NCBI RefSeq assembly: GCF_036634175.1
Contig: NZ_JAZIFX010000001.1
Coordinates: 6,572,001 to 6,636,000, forward strand
Source: Streptomyces sp. P9-A2
GTDB lineage: Bacteria > Actinomycetota > Actinomycetes > Streptomycetales > Streptomycetaceae
Length of the DNA: 64,000 bases
Direction of reading: 5' to 3'
Of the stretch, positions 1 to 8,707 are shown one piece after another (the first letter of the stretch is position 1; each line of letters opens with the position of its first letter). A program made the position numbers and the translations under genes. The notes under the pieces are model-generated. The model did not search any database. It was not told the DNA's origin and worked only from the letters and a program-made list of their open reading frames with translations.

Positions 1-1109
1 ACGGTCTTGCCGGCCGCGACCGAGCCGATCCCCGACGCGACGCTGTTCCACTGGTTGACGTACAGCACCTTGGCGTCGCCCTGTCCCCGCGGGGTCAGCG
101 GGAAGCCGTGCCGGTCGGTGGCGCGCAGCTCGCTCAGGTGGGTGCCGTCGGTGAAGGCCAGGTCGACGGAGACGTTCGTGGCGTCGTAGTCGAGGTCGCC
201 GTCCGCCATCGACGGGAAGATCTTGTACGACAGCTCGGTACGGCGGTCGACCTTCACATTGACGTCGAAGACCTTGTTGTACGAGTAGGCGTGCCCGTCG
301 GCCGTGTGCCGTCCGGCGTAGCGCAGCGCACGCTTTCCGGTGAATCCGGCACCCGACTTCGCCGTCGGGGAACCGCTCGGCCCGCGGTCGACCAGCGAGA
401 GCATGTCCTGCGGGGTGGGCTCCTCGGTGTCGCCGGTGGAGAACTGGACGTCGGCGAGCTGGAGTGCGTCCGCTCCGCCGTTCTTGGTGATCTCCAGCCG
501 GAAGTGCTTGTACCCGGCGACGGCCGATGCGTCCAGGTCGTAGACCTTGGTCTGGAACCGCTCCGCGAACGTCTCGCCCGAACGGGTGTCGAGGGTCGTC
601 CATTTCTCGCCGTCGGCCGAACCCTTCAGGGTCCAGTCCCGCGGGTCGCGCGGGGCGAAGTCGTTGGCCGAGGTGAGCGCGTACCTGACCACCTCGACCG
701 GTGCGTCCAGGTCGAACTCGGCCCAGCCGGTGGACGTGAAGGCCAGCCACTTGCTGCCGGGCTCGCCGTCGACGAGGTTCTCCTTCACCTCCCCGGCGCC
801 CGCGTTCTCCGAACTGGCGCGCACGTCCGTGACATGGTCGGTGACGTTGCCCGGTATGCCGCTGCTGTAGCCGCCGTCGACGCCCGAGGCGCGCTTCTTG
901 CCGCCCCGCGTGGTGTCGACGGTGTTCAGCCAGTCGGGGGCGGGTTCCCCGGCCTCGAACGACGAAGTGAACTCCCGGTCCGCCTTTGCGGGTGCCCCGG
1001 GCAGCGCGACCGCGACCCCCGGGGAGGCCGCCGCCACGGCGAAGGCGGTCGTCGCGACGACCGCCGGGCCCCATCTGTAACGGCTTCTGTGCCGAACTCC
1101 GTGCTGCAT
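1..1109 (-). CDS. GH92-family alpha-1,2-mannosidase, secreted (N-terminal part; runs off the left edge)
   Basis: Reading the minus strand from the ATG at 1109 gives an open frame to the window edge (about 369 residues). It starts with an Arg-rich n-region, a hydrophobic stretch and an Ala-rich cleavage region, so it is probably exported. A discoidin (F5/8 type C)-like domain follows at about residues 75-215, with the motifs DGEPGSKWLAF and DWTLKGSADG. After that comes the start of the GH92 beta-sandwich (for example YNKVFDVNVKVDRRTELSYKI and VLYVNQWN). GH92 enzymes are calcium-dependent exo-mannosidases acting on mannan or N-glycan chains. The catalytic part lies outside the window. The gene is divergent from ngcE and has a perfect palindrome (1133-1144) 24 bp upstream of its start. 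The family call rests on recall of Streptomyces GH92 N-termini. Confidence 0.8.
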   Translation of the reverse strand, partial: MQHGVRHRSRYRWGPAVVATTAFAVAAASPGVAVALPGAPAKADREFTSSFEAGEPAPDWLNTVDTTRGGKKRASGVDGGYSSGIPGNVTDHVTDVRASSENAGAGEVKENLVDGEPGSKWLAFTSTGWAEFDLDAPVEVVRYALTSANDFAPRDPRDWTLKGSADGEKWTTLDTRSGETFAERFQTKVYDLDASAVAGYKHFRLEITKNGGADALQLADVQFSTGDTEEPTPQDMLSLVDRGPSGSPTAKSGAGFTGKRALRYAGRHTADGHAYSYNKVFDVNVKVDRRTELSYKIFPSMADGDLDYDATNVSVDLAFTDGTHLSELRATDRHGFPLTPRGQGDAKVLYVNQWNSVASGIGSVAAGKT

Positions 1110-1564
1110 GCGCGAGCACCCTCCCTGCGCTGGACAACGTTGTCAGAATTGCTGCGCAAGCACCAGTAGTGGGTCAAGCGGCGTGTGGTGTCAAGGGTGT
1201 TGAATGCGGCCTTCAGGTTCGGAGGCAGGGATTCTTCCGTTTCGAAACGCGACGACCGCTCATATTCGCGCCAGGTCTCAACTCGGAAAAGACCCATGGT
1301 GAACCTTGTGTTCGATCTTGCTCCGGCGGCGGAAAGTGGACTATACCTGTCGGCACTCCGGGCATCTTCACAGCTCCCGGACAGCGAACGCCACCACGTC
1401 CCGTACCACTGGTGCCGCCGGCACCGGCCACACTTCCTGCACGCCCGGCATGTCCAGCACTTCCTGCACTCCTGCACTTCCTGCACAACCCAGCGCGACC
1501 CGAACGCGGTGCCGGGAAGGATCCGGTTCACCGCCTGAGTCCTGGAGAAGGCGAGGACTTGAGC
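1110..1564. other. Divergent intergenic region between the mannosidase and ngcE
   Basis: About 455 bp with no convincing gene. It holds the palindrome at 1133-1144, three copies of the 11-mer CACTTCCTGCA at 1431-1441, 1458-1468 and 1475-1485, and AGGCGAGG-like purine runs just before ngcE. I looked for a DasR-type site (core TGGTCTAGACCA) and did not find one. Confidence 0.5.
1133..1144. promoter_or_regulatory. Perfect 12-bp palindrome, LacI/ROK-type operator candidate
   Basis: GACAACGTTGTC is a perfect palindrome with a central CG, the form typical of LacI-family operators in Streptomyces sugar genes. It lies 24 bp upstream of the GH92 start codon on the minus strand, where a repressor would block transcription or early elongation. 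The regulator is not identified. Confidence 0.5.
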
Positions 1565-3055
1565 ATGGGATCCAACTCCGCCGAGTACGACGGCACCCGC
1601 GAGCACGGCACCCGTGACCGAACCGGCCACGGCACCACCGGAGTGGGCCGCCGTGACCTGATCAAGCGGTCCGCGGCGCTCGGCCTGATCTCCGTCCCCA
1701 CGATGAGCTTTCTGTCGGCGTGTGCCAGTGGCGGCGGGGACGACCAGGAGAAGGCCGAGGCGGGCAAGAAGACCGCGAAGAACCCGCTCGGCGTCAATGA
1801 CACCGCGCAGATGGAATTCGTCCTGTTCGACGGCGGTTTCGGCAAGGAGTACGCCGAGGACGCCGTCAAGGTGTACGAAAAGGCCTTCCCCGGGGCGAAG
1901 GTGAAATTCTCCGCCACCCAGAAGATCCAGTCCACCCTGCAGCCGCGCTTCAACCAGGGCACCCCGCCCGACCTCATCGACAACTCCGGCGCCGAGCAGA
2001 TGGACATGGGCACCCTGGTCGGCAAGAAGCAGCTCACCGACCTCACCCCGCTGCTGGACGCCCCCTCCTACGACGACCCGGGCACCAAGGTCCGCGACAC
2101 GCTGCGGCCCGGCATCGTCGAGATGGGCCAGTTCGACGGCGAGCAGGTCTGGATCCTCTACTACGCCTACACGGTCTACGGCGTCTGGTACTCGCAGAAG
2201 GCGCTGGACTCGCTCGACGAGCAGTACCCCGAGACCTGGGACCAGATGCTCGCGGTCTGCGCGAAGGCCAAGAAGAAGGGCATGGCCGGCTGGACCTACG
2301 CCGGCAAGTACCCGTACTACCTCCCCTTCTCGCTGTACCCGATGATCGGCAAGGTCGGCGGGCGCGAGGTGCTCGACGCCATCGACAACCTGGAGCCGAA
2401 CGCCTGGAAGCACCCCGCCGTCAAGGCGTGCTTCGAGGCCTACTACGAGCTCCAGCAGAAGGGCTACGTCCTCAAGGGCACCCCGGGCCTGGACCACATC
2501 CAGTCCCAGACCGCCTGGGCCAAGGGCGACGCGCTGTTCATCCCGAACGGCTCCTGGGTGGAGAACGAGTCGGCGAACGTCATGCCCGACGACTTCGGCC
2601 TCGCCGTCTCCGCGCCCACCGGCCTGGACTCCTCCGACAAGCTGCCCTTCGGCACCATCTGGGCCTCCGGCGGCGAACCCTTCGTCGTCCCCGCCAAGGC
2701 GGCGAACACCGCCGGCGGCATGGAGCAGCTGCGCGTCATGCTGAGCGAGGCGTCCTCGAAGAACTTCACCGGCAAGGTGAAGTCACTGACCGCGTACAAC
2801 GGCGGCACCGACGGCATCGAACTGACCCCGGGCCTGAAGTCCGGTGTCGCAGCGCTGGACGTGGCCGGGGAGAACGTGGTGAACCCGCGCCTCCAGGACT
2901 GGTACGTGCAGCTCCAGAAGGAGAAGATCGGCGTCTCCGGCCTCGGCGAGATGATGGCCGGCCGCGCGACCCCGGCCGAGACCGTCAAGAAGATCCAGGC
3001 CTTCGCGGACGAGACGGCCAAGGACTCGTCGATCAAGCACTACAAGCACCAGTGA
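1565..3055 (+). CDS. ngcE: NgcE-type amino-sugar ABC transporter substrate-binding lipoprotein
   Basis: This 496-residue protein binds extracellular sugar for an ABC importer. In S. olivaceoviridis NgcE binds N-acetylglucosamine and chitobiose. The N-terminus has a twin-arginine segment (GRRDLIKRSAALGL) followed by a lipobox ending in SAC, so it is probably a Tat-exported lipoprotein. The rest is a periplasmic-binding-protein fold rich in aromatic residues (WILYYAYTVYGVWYS, FIPNGSWVENE) that would stack on sugar rings. I chose the ATG at 1565 because the frame extends far upstream without a plausible start and the Tat signal begins here. It leads an ngcE-ngcF-ngcG operon. No ATP-binding subunit is encoded, as usual for Streptomyces systems that share MsiK. 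Confidence 0.88.
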   Translation: MGSNSAEYDGTREHGTRDRTGHGTTGVGRRDLIKRSAALGLISVPTMSFLSACASGGGDDQEKAEAGKKTAKNPLGVNDTAQMEFVLFDGGFGKEYAEDAVKVYEKAFPGAKVKFSATQKIQSTLQPRFNQGTPPDLIDNSGAEQMDMGTLVGKKQLTDLTPLLDAPSYDDPGTKVRDTLRPGIVEMGQFDGEQVWILYYAYTVYGVWYSQKALDSLDEQYPETWDQMLAVCAKAKKKGMAGWTYAGKYPYYLPFSLYPMIGKVGGREVLDAIDNLEPNAWKHPAVKACFEAYYELQQKGYVLKGTPGLDHIQSQTAWAKGDALFIPNGSWVENESANVMPDDFGLAVSAPTGLDSSDKLPFGTIWASGGEPFVVPAKAANTAGGMEQLRVMLSEASSKNFTGKVKSLTAYNGGTDGIELTPGLKSGVAALDVAGENVVNPRLQDWYVQLQKEKIGVSGLGEMMAGRATPAETVKKIQAFADETAKDSSIKHYKHQ

Positions 3056-3159
3056 GCGGTCAGTGAGCAATCAGTGAGCTCCCGTCACCAGGGCCTGCCC
3101 GGCGCACCGTTGCCGGGCGGGCCCCGACGGCCGCCCGCGCGCAGATCGGGGTCGTAGCA

Positions 3160-4086
3160 ATGCAGCACGGCAAGTACCGGTTCATCGTGGGGTTCCTGGC
3201 GGTTCCCCTGGGGCTGTACGCGCTCTTCGTCGTCTGGCCGTTCGTCCAGTCGATCTACTACTCGTTCACGGACTGGACCGGTCTGAGCCCCGACTTCGAG
3301 ATGGTCGGGTTCGCCAACTACGAACGCATGCTCGACGACGATATCTTCTGGAAATCGTTGCGGCACAGTCTGCTGTTCGCCCTGCTGGTACCGGTGGTGA
3401 CGATCGGTCTGGCGCTGTTCCTCTCCTTCATGATCAATGCGGGCGGCCGGCGGCGCCGCGGCGGACCGGTGATCTCGGGGGTCCGGGGCTCCGCCTTCTA
3501 CAAGATCGTCTACTTCTTCCCGCAGGTGCTCTCGATCGCGATCGTCGCCCTGCTGTTCGCGTTCGCGTACAACCCCGACAGCGGTGCGATCAACTCGTTC
3601 CTGCGGGCGGTCGGGCTCGACGGCATCCAGCCGCTCTGGCTGGGCGATCCGGACCTCGCCCTGTGGGCCGTCATGGCGGTGATCGTCTGGTCCACGGTGG
3701 GCTTCTTCGTGGTCCTCTTCTCCGCCGGTATGGCGTCCATCCCGCTGGACCTCTACGAGGCGGCGCTGCTGGACGGCGCCGACCGGATCACCACCTTCTT
3801 CCGCATCACCCTGCCGCTGCTGTGGGACACCGTGCAGTCCGGCTGGGTCTACATGGGCATCCTCGCCCTGGGCGCCGAATCGTTCGCGGTCGTACACATC
3901 ATGACGACCGGGCCCGGCGGTCCCGACTACTCGACCACCGTCATGGTCCTGTACGTGTACCAGAAGGCGTTCCGCGACGGTCAGGCCGCCTACGCCACCA
4001 CCATCGGTGTCGCCCTCCTCCTCGTCACGCTGGCCTTCGCCGCCGTCGTGATGAAGCTGGGGCGGCGCGAGCGGCTGGAGTACTGA
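3160..4086 (+). CDS. ngcF: Sugar ABC transporter permease NgcF
   Basis: This 308-residue MalF-type membrane subunit has about six hydrophobic segments, beginning right after the short N-terminus (FIVGFLAVPLGLYALFVVW). The EAA loop that contacts the ATPase reads EAALLDGADRITTFFRITLP. It would form the channel with NgcG and be energised by a shared ATPase such as MsiK. The ATG start is 104 bp after ngcE and 4 bp separate it from ngcG, so all three genes are probably co-transcribed. Confidence 0.88.
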   Translation: MQHGKYRFIVGFLAVPLGLYALFVVWPFVQSIYYSFTDWTGLSPDFEMVGFANYERMLDDDIFWKSLRHSLLFALLVPVVTIGLALFLSFMINAGGRRRRGGPVISGVRGSAFYKIVYFFPQVLSIAIVALLFAFAYNPDSGAINSFLRAVGLDGIQPLWLGDPDLALWAVMAVIVWSTVGFFVVLFSAGMASIPLDLYEAALLDGADRITTFFRITLPLLWDTVQSGWVYMGILALGAESFAVVHIMTTGPGGPDYSTTVMVLYVYQKAFRDGQAAYATTIGVALLLVTLAFAAVVMKLGRRERLEY

Positions 4087-4090
4087 TCAC

Positions 4091-5014
4091 ATGAAGACGA
4101 CCGAGACCCCCGCCCCGGTACCGGCCGAGTCCGGTGTCACCGTCACCAAGACCGACCTCCCCGCCGGCGCGCCCCCCAAGGAGAAGAAGGCGGGCGGCGT
4201 CCTCAACGTCTTCTCGCACGGAATCCTGGTGATCTGGGCGGTCATGGTGGCCCTGCCGCTGCTGTGGGCGGTGATGACGTCCTTCAAGGACGACGCCTCC
4301 ATCTTCGGCTCGCCCTGGTCGCTGCCGGACAAGCTCCACTTCGAGAACTGGTCCCGGGCCTGGTCCCAGGCCCATATGAGCGACTACTTCCTCAACACCG
4401 TCCTGGTGGTGGGCGGCTCGCTCATCGGCACCCTGGTGCTGGGTTCGATGGCCGCCTATGTGCTGGCCCGCTTCGAGTTCCCGGGCAACCGGTTCATCTA
4501 CTACCTGTTCATCGGCGGCATGAGCTTCCCGATCATGCTCGCGCTGGTCCCGCTGTTCTACGTCGTCAACAACATGGGCCTGCTGAACACGATCCACGGG
4601 CTGATCCTGGTCTACATCGCCTACTCGCTGCCGTTCACCGTGTTCTTCCTGACCGCGTTCTTCCGGACCCTGCCCAGCAGCGTGGCGGAGGCCGCGTTCG
4701 TGGACGGCGCCTCGCACAGCAGGACGTTCTTCCAGATCATGCTCCCGATGGCCAGACCGGGCCTGATCAGCGTGGGGATCTTCAACTTCCTGGGCCAGTG
4801 GAACCAGTACATGCTGCCCACCGTGCTCAACACCGACGAGGACAAGCACGTCCTCACCCAGGGCCTGGTGCAGCTGGCCGTCAGCCAGGGCTACAAGGGG
4901 GACTGGTCCGGTCTCTTCGCCGGCCTCGTGATGGCGATGCTCCCCGTGCTCGCCGCGTACATCGTCTTCCAGCGCCAGGTCGTGCAGGGCCTCACCGCGG
5001 GCGCACTGAAGTAG
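4091..5014 (+). CDS. ngcG: Sugar ABC transporter permease NgcG
   Basis: This 307-residue MalG-type permease has a hydrophilic Pro/Lys-rich N-terminal tail of about 38 residues, then hydrophobic helices and the EAA loop EAAFVDGASHSRTFFQIML. It partners NgcF. It is the last gene of the operon and is followed by a strong hairpin at 5113-5146. Confidence 0.88.
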   Translation: MKTTETPAPVPAESGVTVTKTDLPAGAPPKEKKAGGVLNVFSHGILVIWAVMVALPLLWAVMTSFKDDASIFGSPWSLPDKLHFENWSRAWSQAHMSDYFLNTVLVVGGSLIGTLVLGSMAAYVLARFEFPGNRFIYYLFIGGMSFPIMLALVPLFYVVNNMGLLNTIHGLILVYIAYSLPFTVFFLTAFFRTLPSSVAEAAFVDGASHSRTFFQIMLPMARPGLISVGIFNFLGQWNQYMLPTVLNTDEDKHVLTQGLVQLAVSQGYKGDWSGLFAGLVMAMLPVLAAYIVFQRQVVQGLTAGALK

Positions 5015-5112
5015 CCTCCGGCCCCTTTCCGGCCGGTCGGCCGGCGCTGCCCGGAAGGCGCTCCGGGGAGCGTCCCCGGACCCTCTGAAGTCACCCTCCG
5101 GATTGCCTCGCA

Positions 5113-5146
5113 CACCCGCCGCTCCCGCCCCAGGGAGTGGCGGGTG
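5113..5146 (+). terminator. Rho-independent-like hairpin after ngcEFG
   Basis: The arms CACCCGCCGCTCCC and GGGAGTGGCGGGTG pair over 14 bp with one G-T wobble around a 6-nt loop. There is no U-tract, as is common in Streptomyces. It separates ngcG from the regulator gene downstream. Confidence 0.7.
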
Positions 5147-5278
5147 CAGTGGTGTCCACGGACCTGGAAACGGTTCAACCTCTTGACGGGAGGCGACCCG
5201 AACAGCTCATCTTAGAGTTCACTAGTTGGACACAGGACGGGGCCTCACCGAAGCGGCCCCGCGCGCAGGAGGTCAGTC

Positions 5279-6490
5279 GTGAAGACTCCGGGGTCGCAGT
5301 CGTCACTGCACCGAGCCAATCTTGAACGGGTCGTTCGAGCAGTACGTCTGGCGGGCTCCCTCACCCAGGCCGAGATCGCGAGGACCACGGGTCTGTCCGC
5401 GGCGACGGTGTCCAATATCGTCCGGGAGCTGAGGGAGAGCGGGACCGTCGAGGTCACGCCCACCTCGTCGGGCGGCCGCCGGGCCCGCAGCGTATCGCTC
5501 AGCGGGGACGCCGGGATCGTCGTGGGCGTGGACTTCGGACACACCCACCTGCGGGTCGCGGTCGGGAACCTGGCCCACCAGGTGCTCGCCGAGGAGTCCG
5601 AACCGCTGGACGTGGACGCCTCCGCGGCCCAGGGCTTCGACCGGGCCGAGCAGCTGGTCGACCGGCTGATCGAGGCGACCGGCGTGGACCGGGCCAAGGT
5701 CGCCGGGGTCGGCCTCGGCGTGCCCGGACCCATCGACGTGGAGTCCGGCACCCTGGGCTCGACCGCGATCCTGCCCGGCTGGACCGGCGCCAGGCCCGCC
5801 GAGGAGCTGCGGGGGCGGCTCGGCGTGCCCGTGTACGTGGACAACGACGCGAACCTGGGCGCCCTCGGCGAGATGGTCTGGGGCAGCGGCCGGGGCGTGC
5901 GCGACCTGGCGTACATCAAGGTCGCCAGCGGTGTCGGCGCCGGTCTGGTGATCAGCGGGAAGATCTACCGCGGGCCGGGCGGCACCGCGGGGGAGATCGG
6001 GCACATCACGCTCGACGAGTCCGGCCCCGTCTGCCGCTGCGGCAATCGCGGCTGCCTGGAGACCTTCACGGCGGCCCGCTACGTGCTGCCCCTGCTCCAG
6101 CCCAGCCACGGCACGGATCTGACGATGGAGGGTGTCGTACGGCTGGCGCGCGGCGGCGATCCGGGCTGCCGTAGGGTGATCGCCGACGTGGGGCGTCACA
6201 TCGGCAGTGGAGTCGCCAATCTCTGCAATCTGTTGAACCCGAGCCGGGTGGTCCTCGGCGGTGACCTCGCCGAGGCCGGCGAGCTGGTCCTCGGCCCCAT
6301 AAGGGAGTCCGTCGGCCGCTACGCGATCCCCAGCGCCGCGCGTCAACTGTCCGTGCTCCCCGGAGCACTCGGGGGCCGTGCGGAGGTACTGGGCGCGCTC
6401 GCCCTCGCGTTGGGCGAGATGGGCGATTCGACCCTGTTGGACGGTACGGCGGGCGGCACCCTCGCCGTGACCTCCCCTGCCTTCACTTAG
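5279..6490 (+). CDS. rok7B7: ROK-family transcriptional regulator, Rok7B7 type
   Basis: This 403-residue protein has an N-terminal winged helix-turn-helix (about residues 15-65; LTQAEIARTTGLSAATVSNI) and a C-terminal sugar-kinase-like ROK domain. It has the ATP-binding-type motif VGVDFGHTHLRV and the zinc site GHITLDESG...CRCGNRGCLETF. The GTG at 5279 follows an AGGAGG Shine-Dalgarno sequence. From memory, the S. coelicolor homologue at this place (SCO6008) activates or modulates xylFGH, carbon-catabolite control and antibiotic production. Its position between two sugar transporters fits a role in sensing amino sugar or pentose supply. Confidence 0.87.
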   Translation: MKTPGSQSSLHRANLERVVRAVRLAGSLTQAEIARTTGLSAATVSNIVRELRESGTVEVTPTSSGGRRARSVSLSGDAGIVVGVDFGHTHLRVAVGNLAHQVLAEESEPLDVDASAAQGFDRAEQLVDRLIEATGVDRAKVAGVGLGVPGPIDVESGTLGSTAILPGWTGARPAEELRGRLGVPVYVDNDANLGALGEMVWGSGRGVRDLAYIKVASGVGAGLVISGKIYRGPGGTAGEIGHITLDESGPVCRCGNRGCLETFTAARYVLPLLQPSHGTDLTMEGVVRLARGGDPGCRRVIADVGRHIGSGVANLCNLLNPSRVVLGGDLAEAGELVLGPIRESVGRYAIPSAARQLSVLPGALGGRAEVLGALALALGEMGDSTLLDGTAGGTLAVTSPAFT

Positions 6491-6492
6491 AG

Positions 6493-6519
6493 AACGATTG
6501 GCACCGTTGCCATCTCGTT
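6493..6519. promoter_or_regulatory. Imperfect inverted repeat upstream of xylF
   Basis: AACGATTGGCA is followed after 4 bp by TGCCATCTCGTT, an imperfect inverted repeat (one extra base on the right). It lies just after the rok7B7 stop codon and about 95 bp before the xylF start. A TTGACG element follows at 6533-6538. It is a candidate Rok7B7 or other sugar-regulator operator. The assignment is inference. Confidence 0.4.
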
Positions 6520-6611
6520 AAGGATTTACTTCTTGACGTCGCACGTGTGGCCGAGTTGACTTCCAGCCACCTCGGTCGCAACGTCGCGGCCTCGTCAGGG
6601 AGGTTTCTGAA

Positions 6612-7724
6612 GTGAACACGCGTATGCGTCGTACCGCCATTGCCGTTGCCGCCAGCGCACTGGCCGTTTCTCTCGCCGCTTGCGGCAGCGCCGCCGAGTC
6701 CGGTGACAAGGACAGCGACTCGGGCGACTCCGCCGCCAAGGGCGACAACATCAAGGTCGGTCTGCTCCTGCCGGAGAACCAGACCGCGCGGTACGAGAAG
6801 TTCGACAAGCCCCTGATCGAGAAGAAGATCAAGGAGCTCACGAACAACAAGGGCGAGGTCATCTACGCCAACGCCAAGCAGGACGCCAGCCAGCAGAACC
6901 AGCAGGTCGACACGATGGTGACCAACAAGGTCGACGTGCTGATCCTGGACGCGGTGGACGCCAAGGCCATCGCCGGCTCGGTGAAGAACGCCAAGGACGC
7001 CGGCATCCCGGTCGTGGCCTACGACCGCCTGGCCGAGGGCCCGATCGACGCCTACACCTCGTTCGACAACGTGACCGTCGGCAAGACGCAGGGCGAGGCC
7101 CTGCTCGAGGCGCTGGGCGACAAGGCCAAGGACGGCCAGATCGTCATGATGAACGGCTCCTCCACCGACCCGAACGCCGCCAAGTTCAAGGAGGGCGCGC
7201 ACTCCGCCCTCGACGGCAAGGTCAAGGTCGGCCGCGAGTACGACACCAAGGAGTGGAAGCCGGAGAACGCCAACGCCAACATGGAGGGCGCCATCTCCGC
7301 CCTCGGCAAGGACAAGATCGTCGGCGTCTACTCCGCCAACGACGGCATGGCGGGCGGCATCATCACCGCCCTGAAGGCCGCCGGCATCAAGGTCCCGGTC
7401 ACCGGCCAGGACGCCGAACTCGCGGGTGTGCAGCGCATCGTGACGGGTGAGCAGTTCATGAGCGTCTACAAGCCGTACGCTCCGGAGGCCGAGGCCGCCG
7501 CCGAGATGGCCGTCGCGCTCGCCCAGGGCAAGTCGCTCGATTCCGTCGCCAAGGACACGGTCGACAGCCCCACCACCAAGGGCGTGCCCTCCGTACTCGT
7601 CCCGGTCGTGTCGCTGACCCAGGAGAACATCAACGACACCGTGATCAAGGACGGCGTCTACACCCTCGAGGAGATCTGCGCGGGCAAGTACAAGGCCGCC
7701 TGCGACAAGATCGGTCTCAAGTAA
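6612..7724 (+). CDS. xylF: Xylose-type ABC transporter substrate-binding lipoprotein
   Basis: This 370-residue protein has a short basic N-terminus and a lipobox ending in LAAC at about residue 24. An acidic Ser/Asp-rich linker and a ribose/xylose-binding fold (Peripla_BP_4 type) follow. Family-like segments include VGLLLPENQTARYEKFD, DVLILDAVDAKAIAG, VVAYDRLAEGP and VYSANDGMAGGIITALKAAG. The GTG start at 6612 follows AGGGAGG. It is the first gene of a transporter set with xylG and xylH and probably captures xylose or a related pentose. Substrate choice is inferred from the XylF-like sequence and the S. coelicolor and S. lividans loci. Confidence 0.85.
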   Translation: MNTRMRRTAIAVAASALAVSLAACGSAAESGDKDSDSGDSAAKGDNIKVGLLLPENQTARYEKFDKPLIEKKIKELTNNKGEVIYANAKQDASQQNQQVDTMVTNKVDVLILDAVDAKAIAGSVKNAKDAGIPVVAYDRLAEGPIDAYTSFDNVTVGKTQGEALLEALGDKAKDGQIVMMNGSSTDPNAAKFKEGAHSALDGKVKVGREYDTKEWKPENANANMEGAISALGKDKIVGVYSANDGMAGGIITALKAAGIKVPVTGQDAELAGVQRIVTGEQFMSVYKPYAPEAEAAAEMAVALAQGKSLDSVAKDTVDSPTTKGVPSVLVPVVSLTQENINDTVIKDGVYTLEEICAGKYKAACDKIGLK

Positions 7725-7762
7725 ACCGCTCCGCGGTAGCAGTCCCAAGTCCCAAGAACTGA

Positions 7763-7787
7763 ACGGGAGTCCGCACCGGGCTCCCGT
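7763..7787 (+). promoter_or_regulatory. Intra-operon hairpin 1, xylF-xylG gap
   Basis: ACGGGAG pairs with CTCCCGT around an 11-nt loop, 39 bp after the xylF stop. It could stabilise xylF mRNA or reduce read-through so that the binding protein is made in excess over the membrane parts. Confidence 0.4.
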
Positions 7788-7833
7788 ACGGGACCGACTG
7801 TCATGAGCTCCGTCCGGCGCCCCGCACACACCA

Positions 7834-7854
7834 GCCCCGCAAGCTACGCGGGGC
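7834..7854 (+). promoter_or_regulatory. Intra-operon hairpin 2, xylF-xylG gap
   Basis: GCCCCGC pairs with GCGGGGC around a 7-nt loop, 70 bp before the xylG start. With hairpin 1 it fills the 200-bp gap between xylF and xylG. Confidence 0.4.
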
Positions 7855-7924
7855 GTCGGACGGAACACCCCCCATATTTCTGCACAACCTCCCGCCGGGT
7901 CAGGCGGCGAAGGAGCTGGTTCAC

Positions 7925-8707
7925 GTGTCCGCTACGCCCGTGCTGGCGTTGCGCGGGGTCTCCAAGCGATTCGGTGCCGTCCAGGCGCTCACCGATGTAG
8001 AGCTTGAGGTCCGTGCCGGTGAAGTGGTCGCCCTGGTGGGCGACAACGGCGCCGGAAAGTCCACGCTGGTCAAGACGATCGCCGGCGTGCACCCCATCGA
8101 TGAGGGCGTCATCGAGTGGAACGGCAAGGCCGTTCAGATCAACAGGCCGCACGACGCCCAGAACCTGGGCATCGCGACGGTCTACCAGGACCTCGCGCTG
8201 TGCGACAACATCGACGTCGTCGGCAACCTCTACCTGGGCCGGGAGCTCCGCAAGCGCGGGGTCCTGGACGAGGTGGAGATGGAGCGCCGCTCCCGTGAGC
8301 TGCTCGACACGCTGTCGATCCGCATACCCAGCGTCCGCATCCCGATCGCCTCGCTCTCCGGCGGTCAGCGCCAGGTCGTGGCGATCGCCCGGTCCATGCT
8401 CGGCGAGCCCAAGCTGGTGATCCTCGACGAGCCCACCGCCGCCCTCGGCGTCGAGCAGACCGCGCAGGTCCTCGACCTGGTCGAGCGGCTGCGCGAGCGG
8501 GGCCACGCGGTCATCCTCATCAGCCACAACATGGCCGACGTCAAGGCCGTGGCGGACAAGGTCGCCGTCCTGCGCCTCGGGCGCAACAACGGCATATTCG
8601 AGGTCAAGTCGACCTCGCAGGAAGAGATCATCTCCGCCATCACCGGAGCCACGGAGAACGCCGTGACCCGTCGTGCGGCGCGCACCAATGGGGAGGCCGG
8701 CAAGTGA
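7925..8707 (+). CDS. xylG: Sugar ABC transporter ATP-binding protein XylG
   Basis: This 260-residue single ABC domain powers the xylose-type importer. It has Walker A GDNGAGKST, signature LSGGQRQ, Walker B LVILDEP and the switch His in ISHN. E. coli XylG and RbsA carry two fused ABC domains (about 500 residues), so this is the short, homodimer-forming version. The GTG start at 7925 is preceded by GAAGGAG. Its stop overlaps the xylH start by 4 bp (GTGA). Confidence 0.88.
   Translation: MSATPVLALRGVSKRFGAVQALTDVELEVRAGEVVALVGDNGAGKSTLVKTIAGVHPIDEGVIEWNGKAVQINRPHDAQNLGIATVYQDLALCDNIDVVGNLYLGRELRKRGVLDEVEMERRSRELLDTLSIRIPSVRIPIASLSGGQRQVVAIARSMLGEPKLVILDEPTAALGVEQTAQVLDLVERLRERGHAVILISHNMADVKAVADKVAVLRLGRNNGIFEVKSTSQEEIISAITGATENAVTRRAARTNGEAGK

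Noticed and set aside
1110..1564. DasR-responsive element before ngcE
   Set aside because: I looked for the TGGTCTAGACCA core because ngc genes can respond to GlcNAc, but found no acceptable match.
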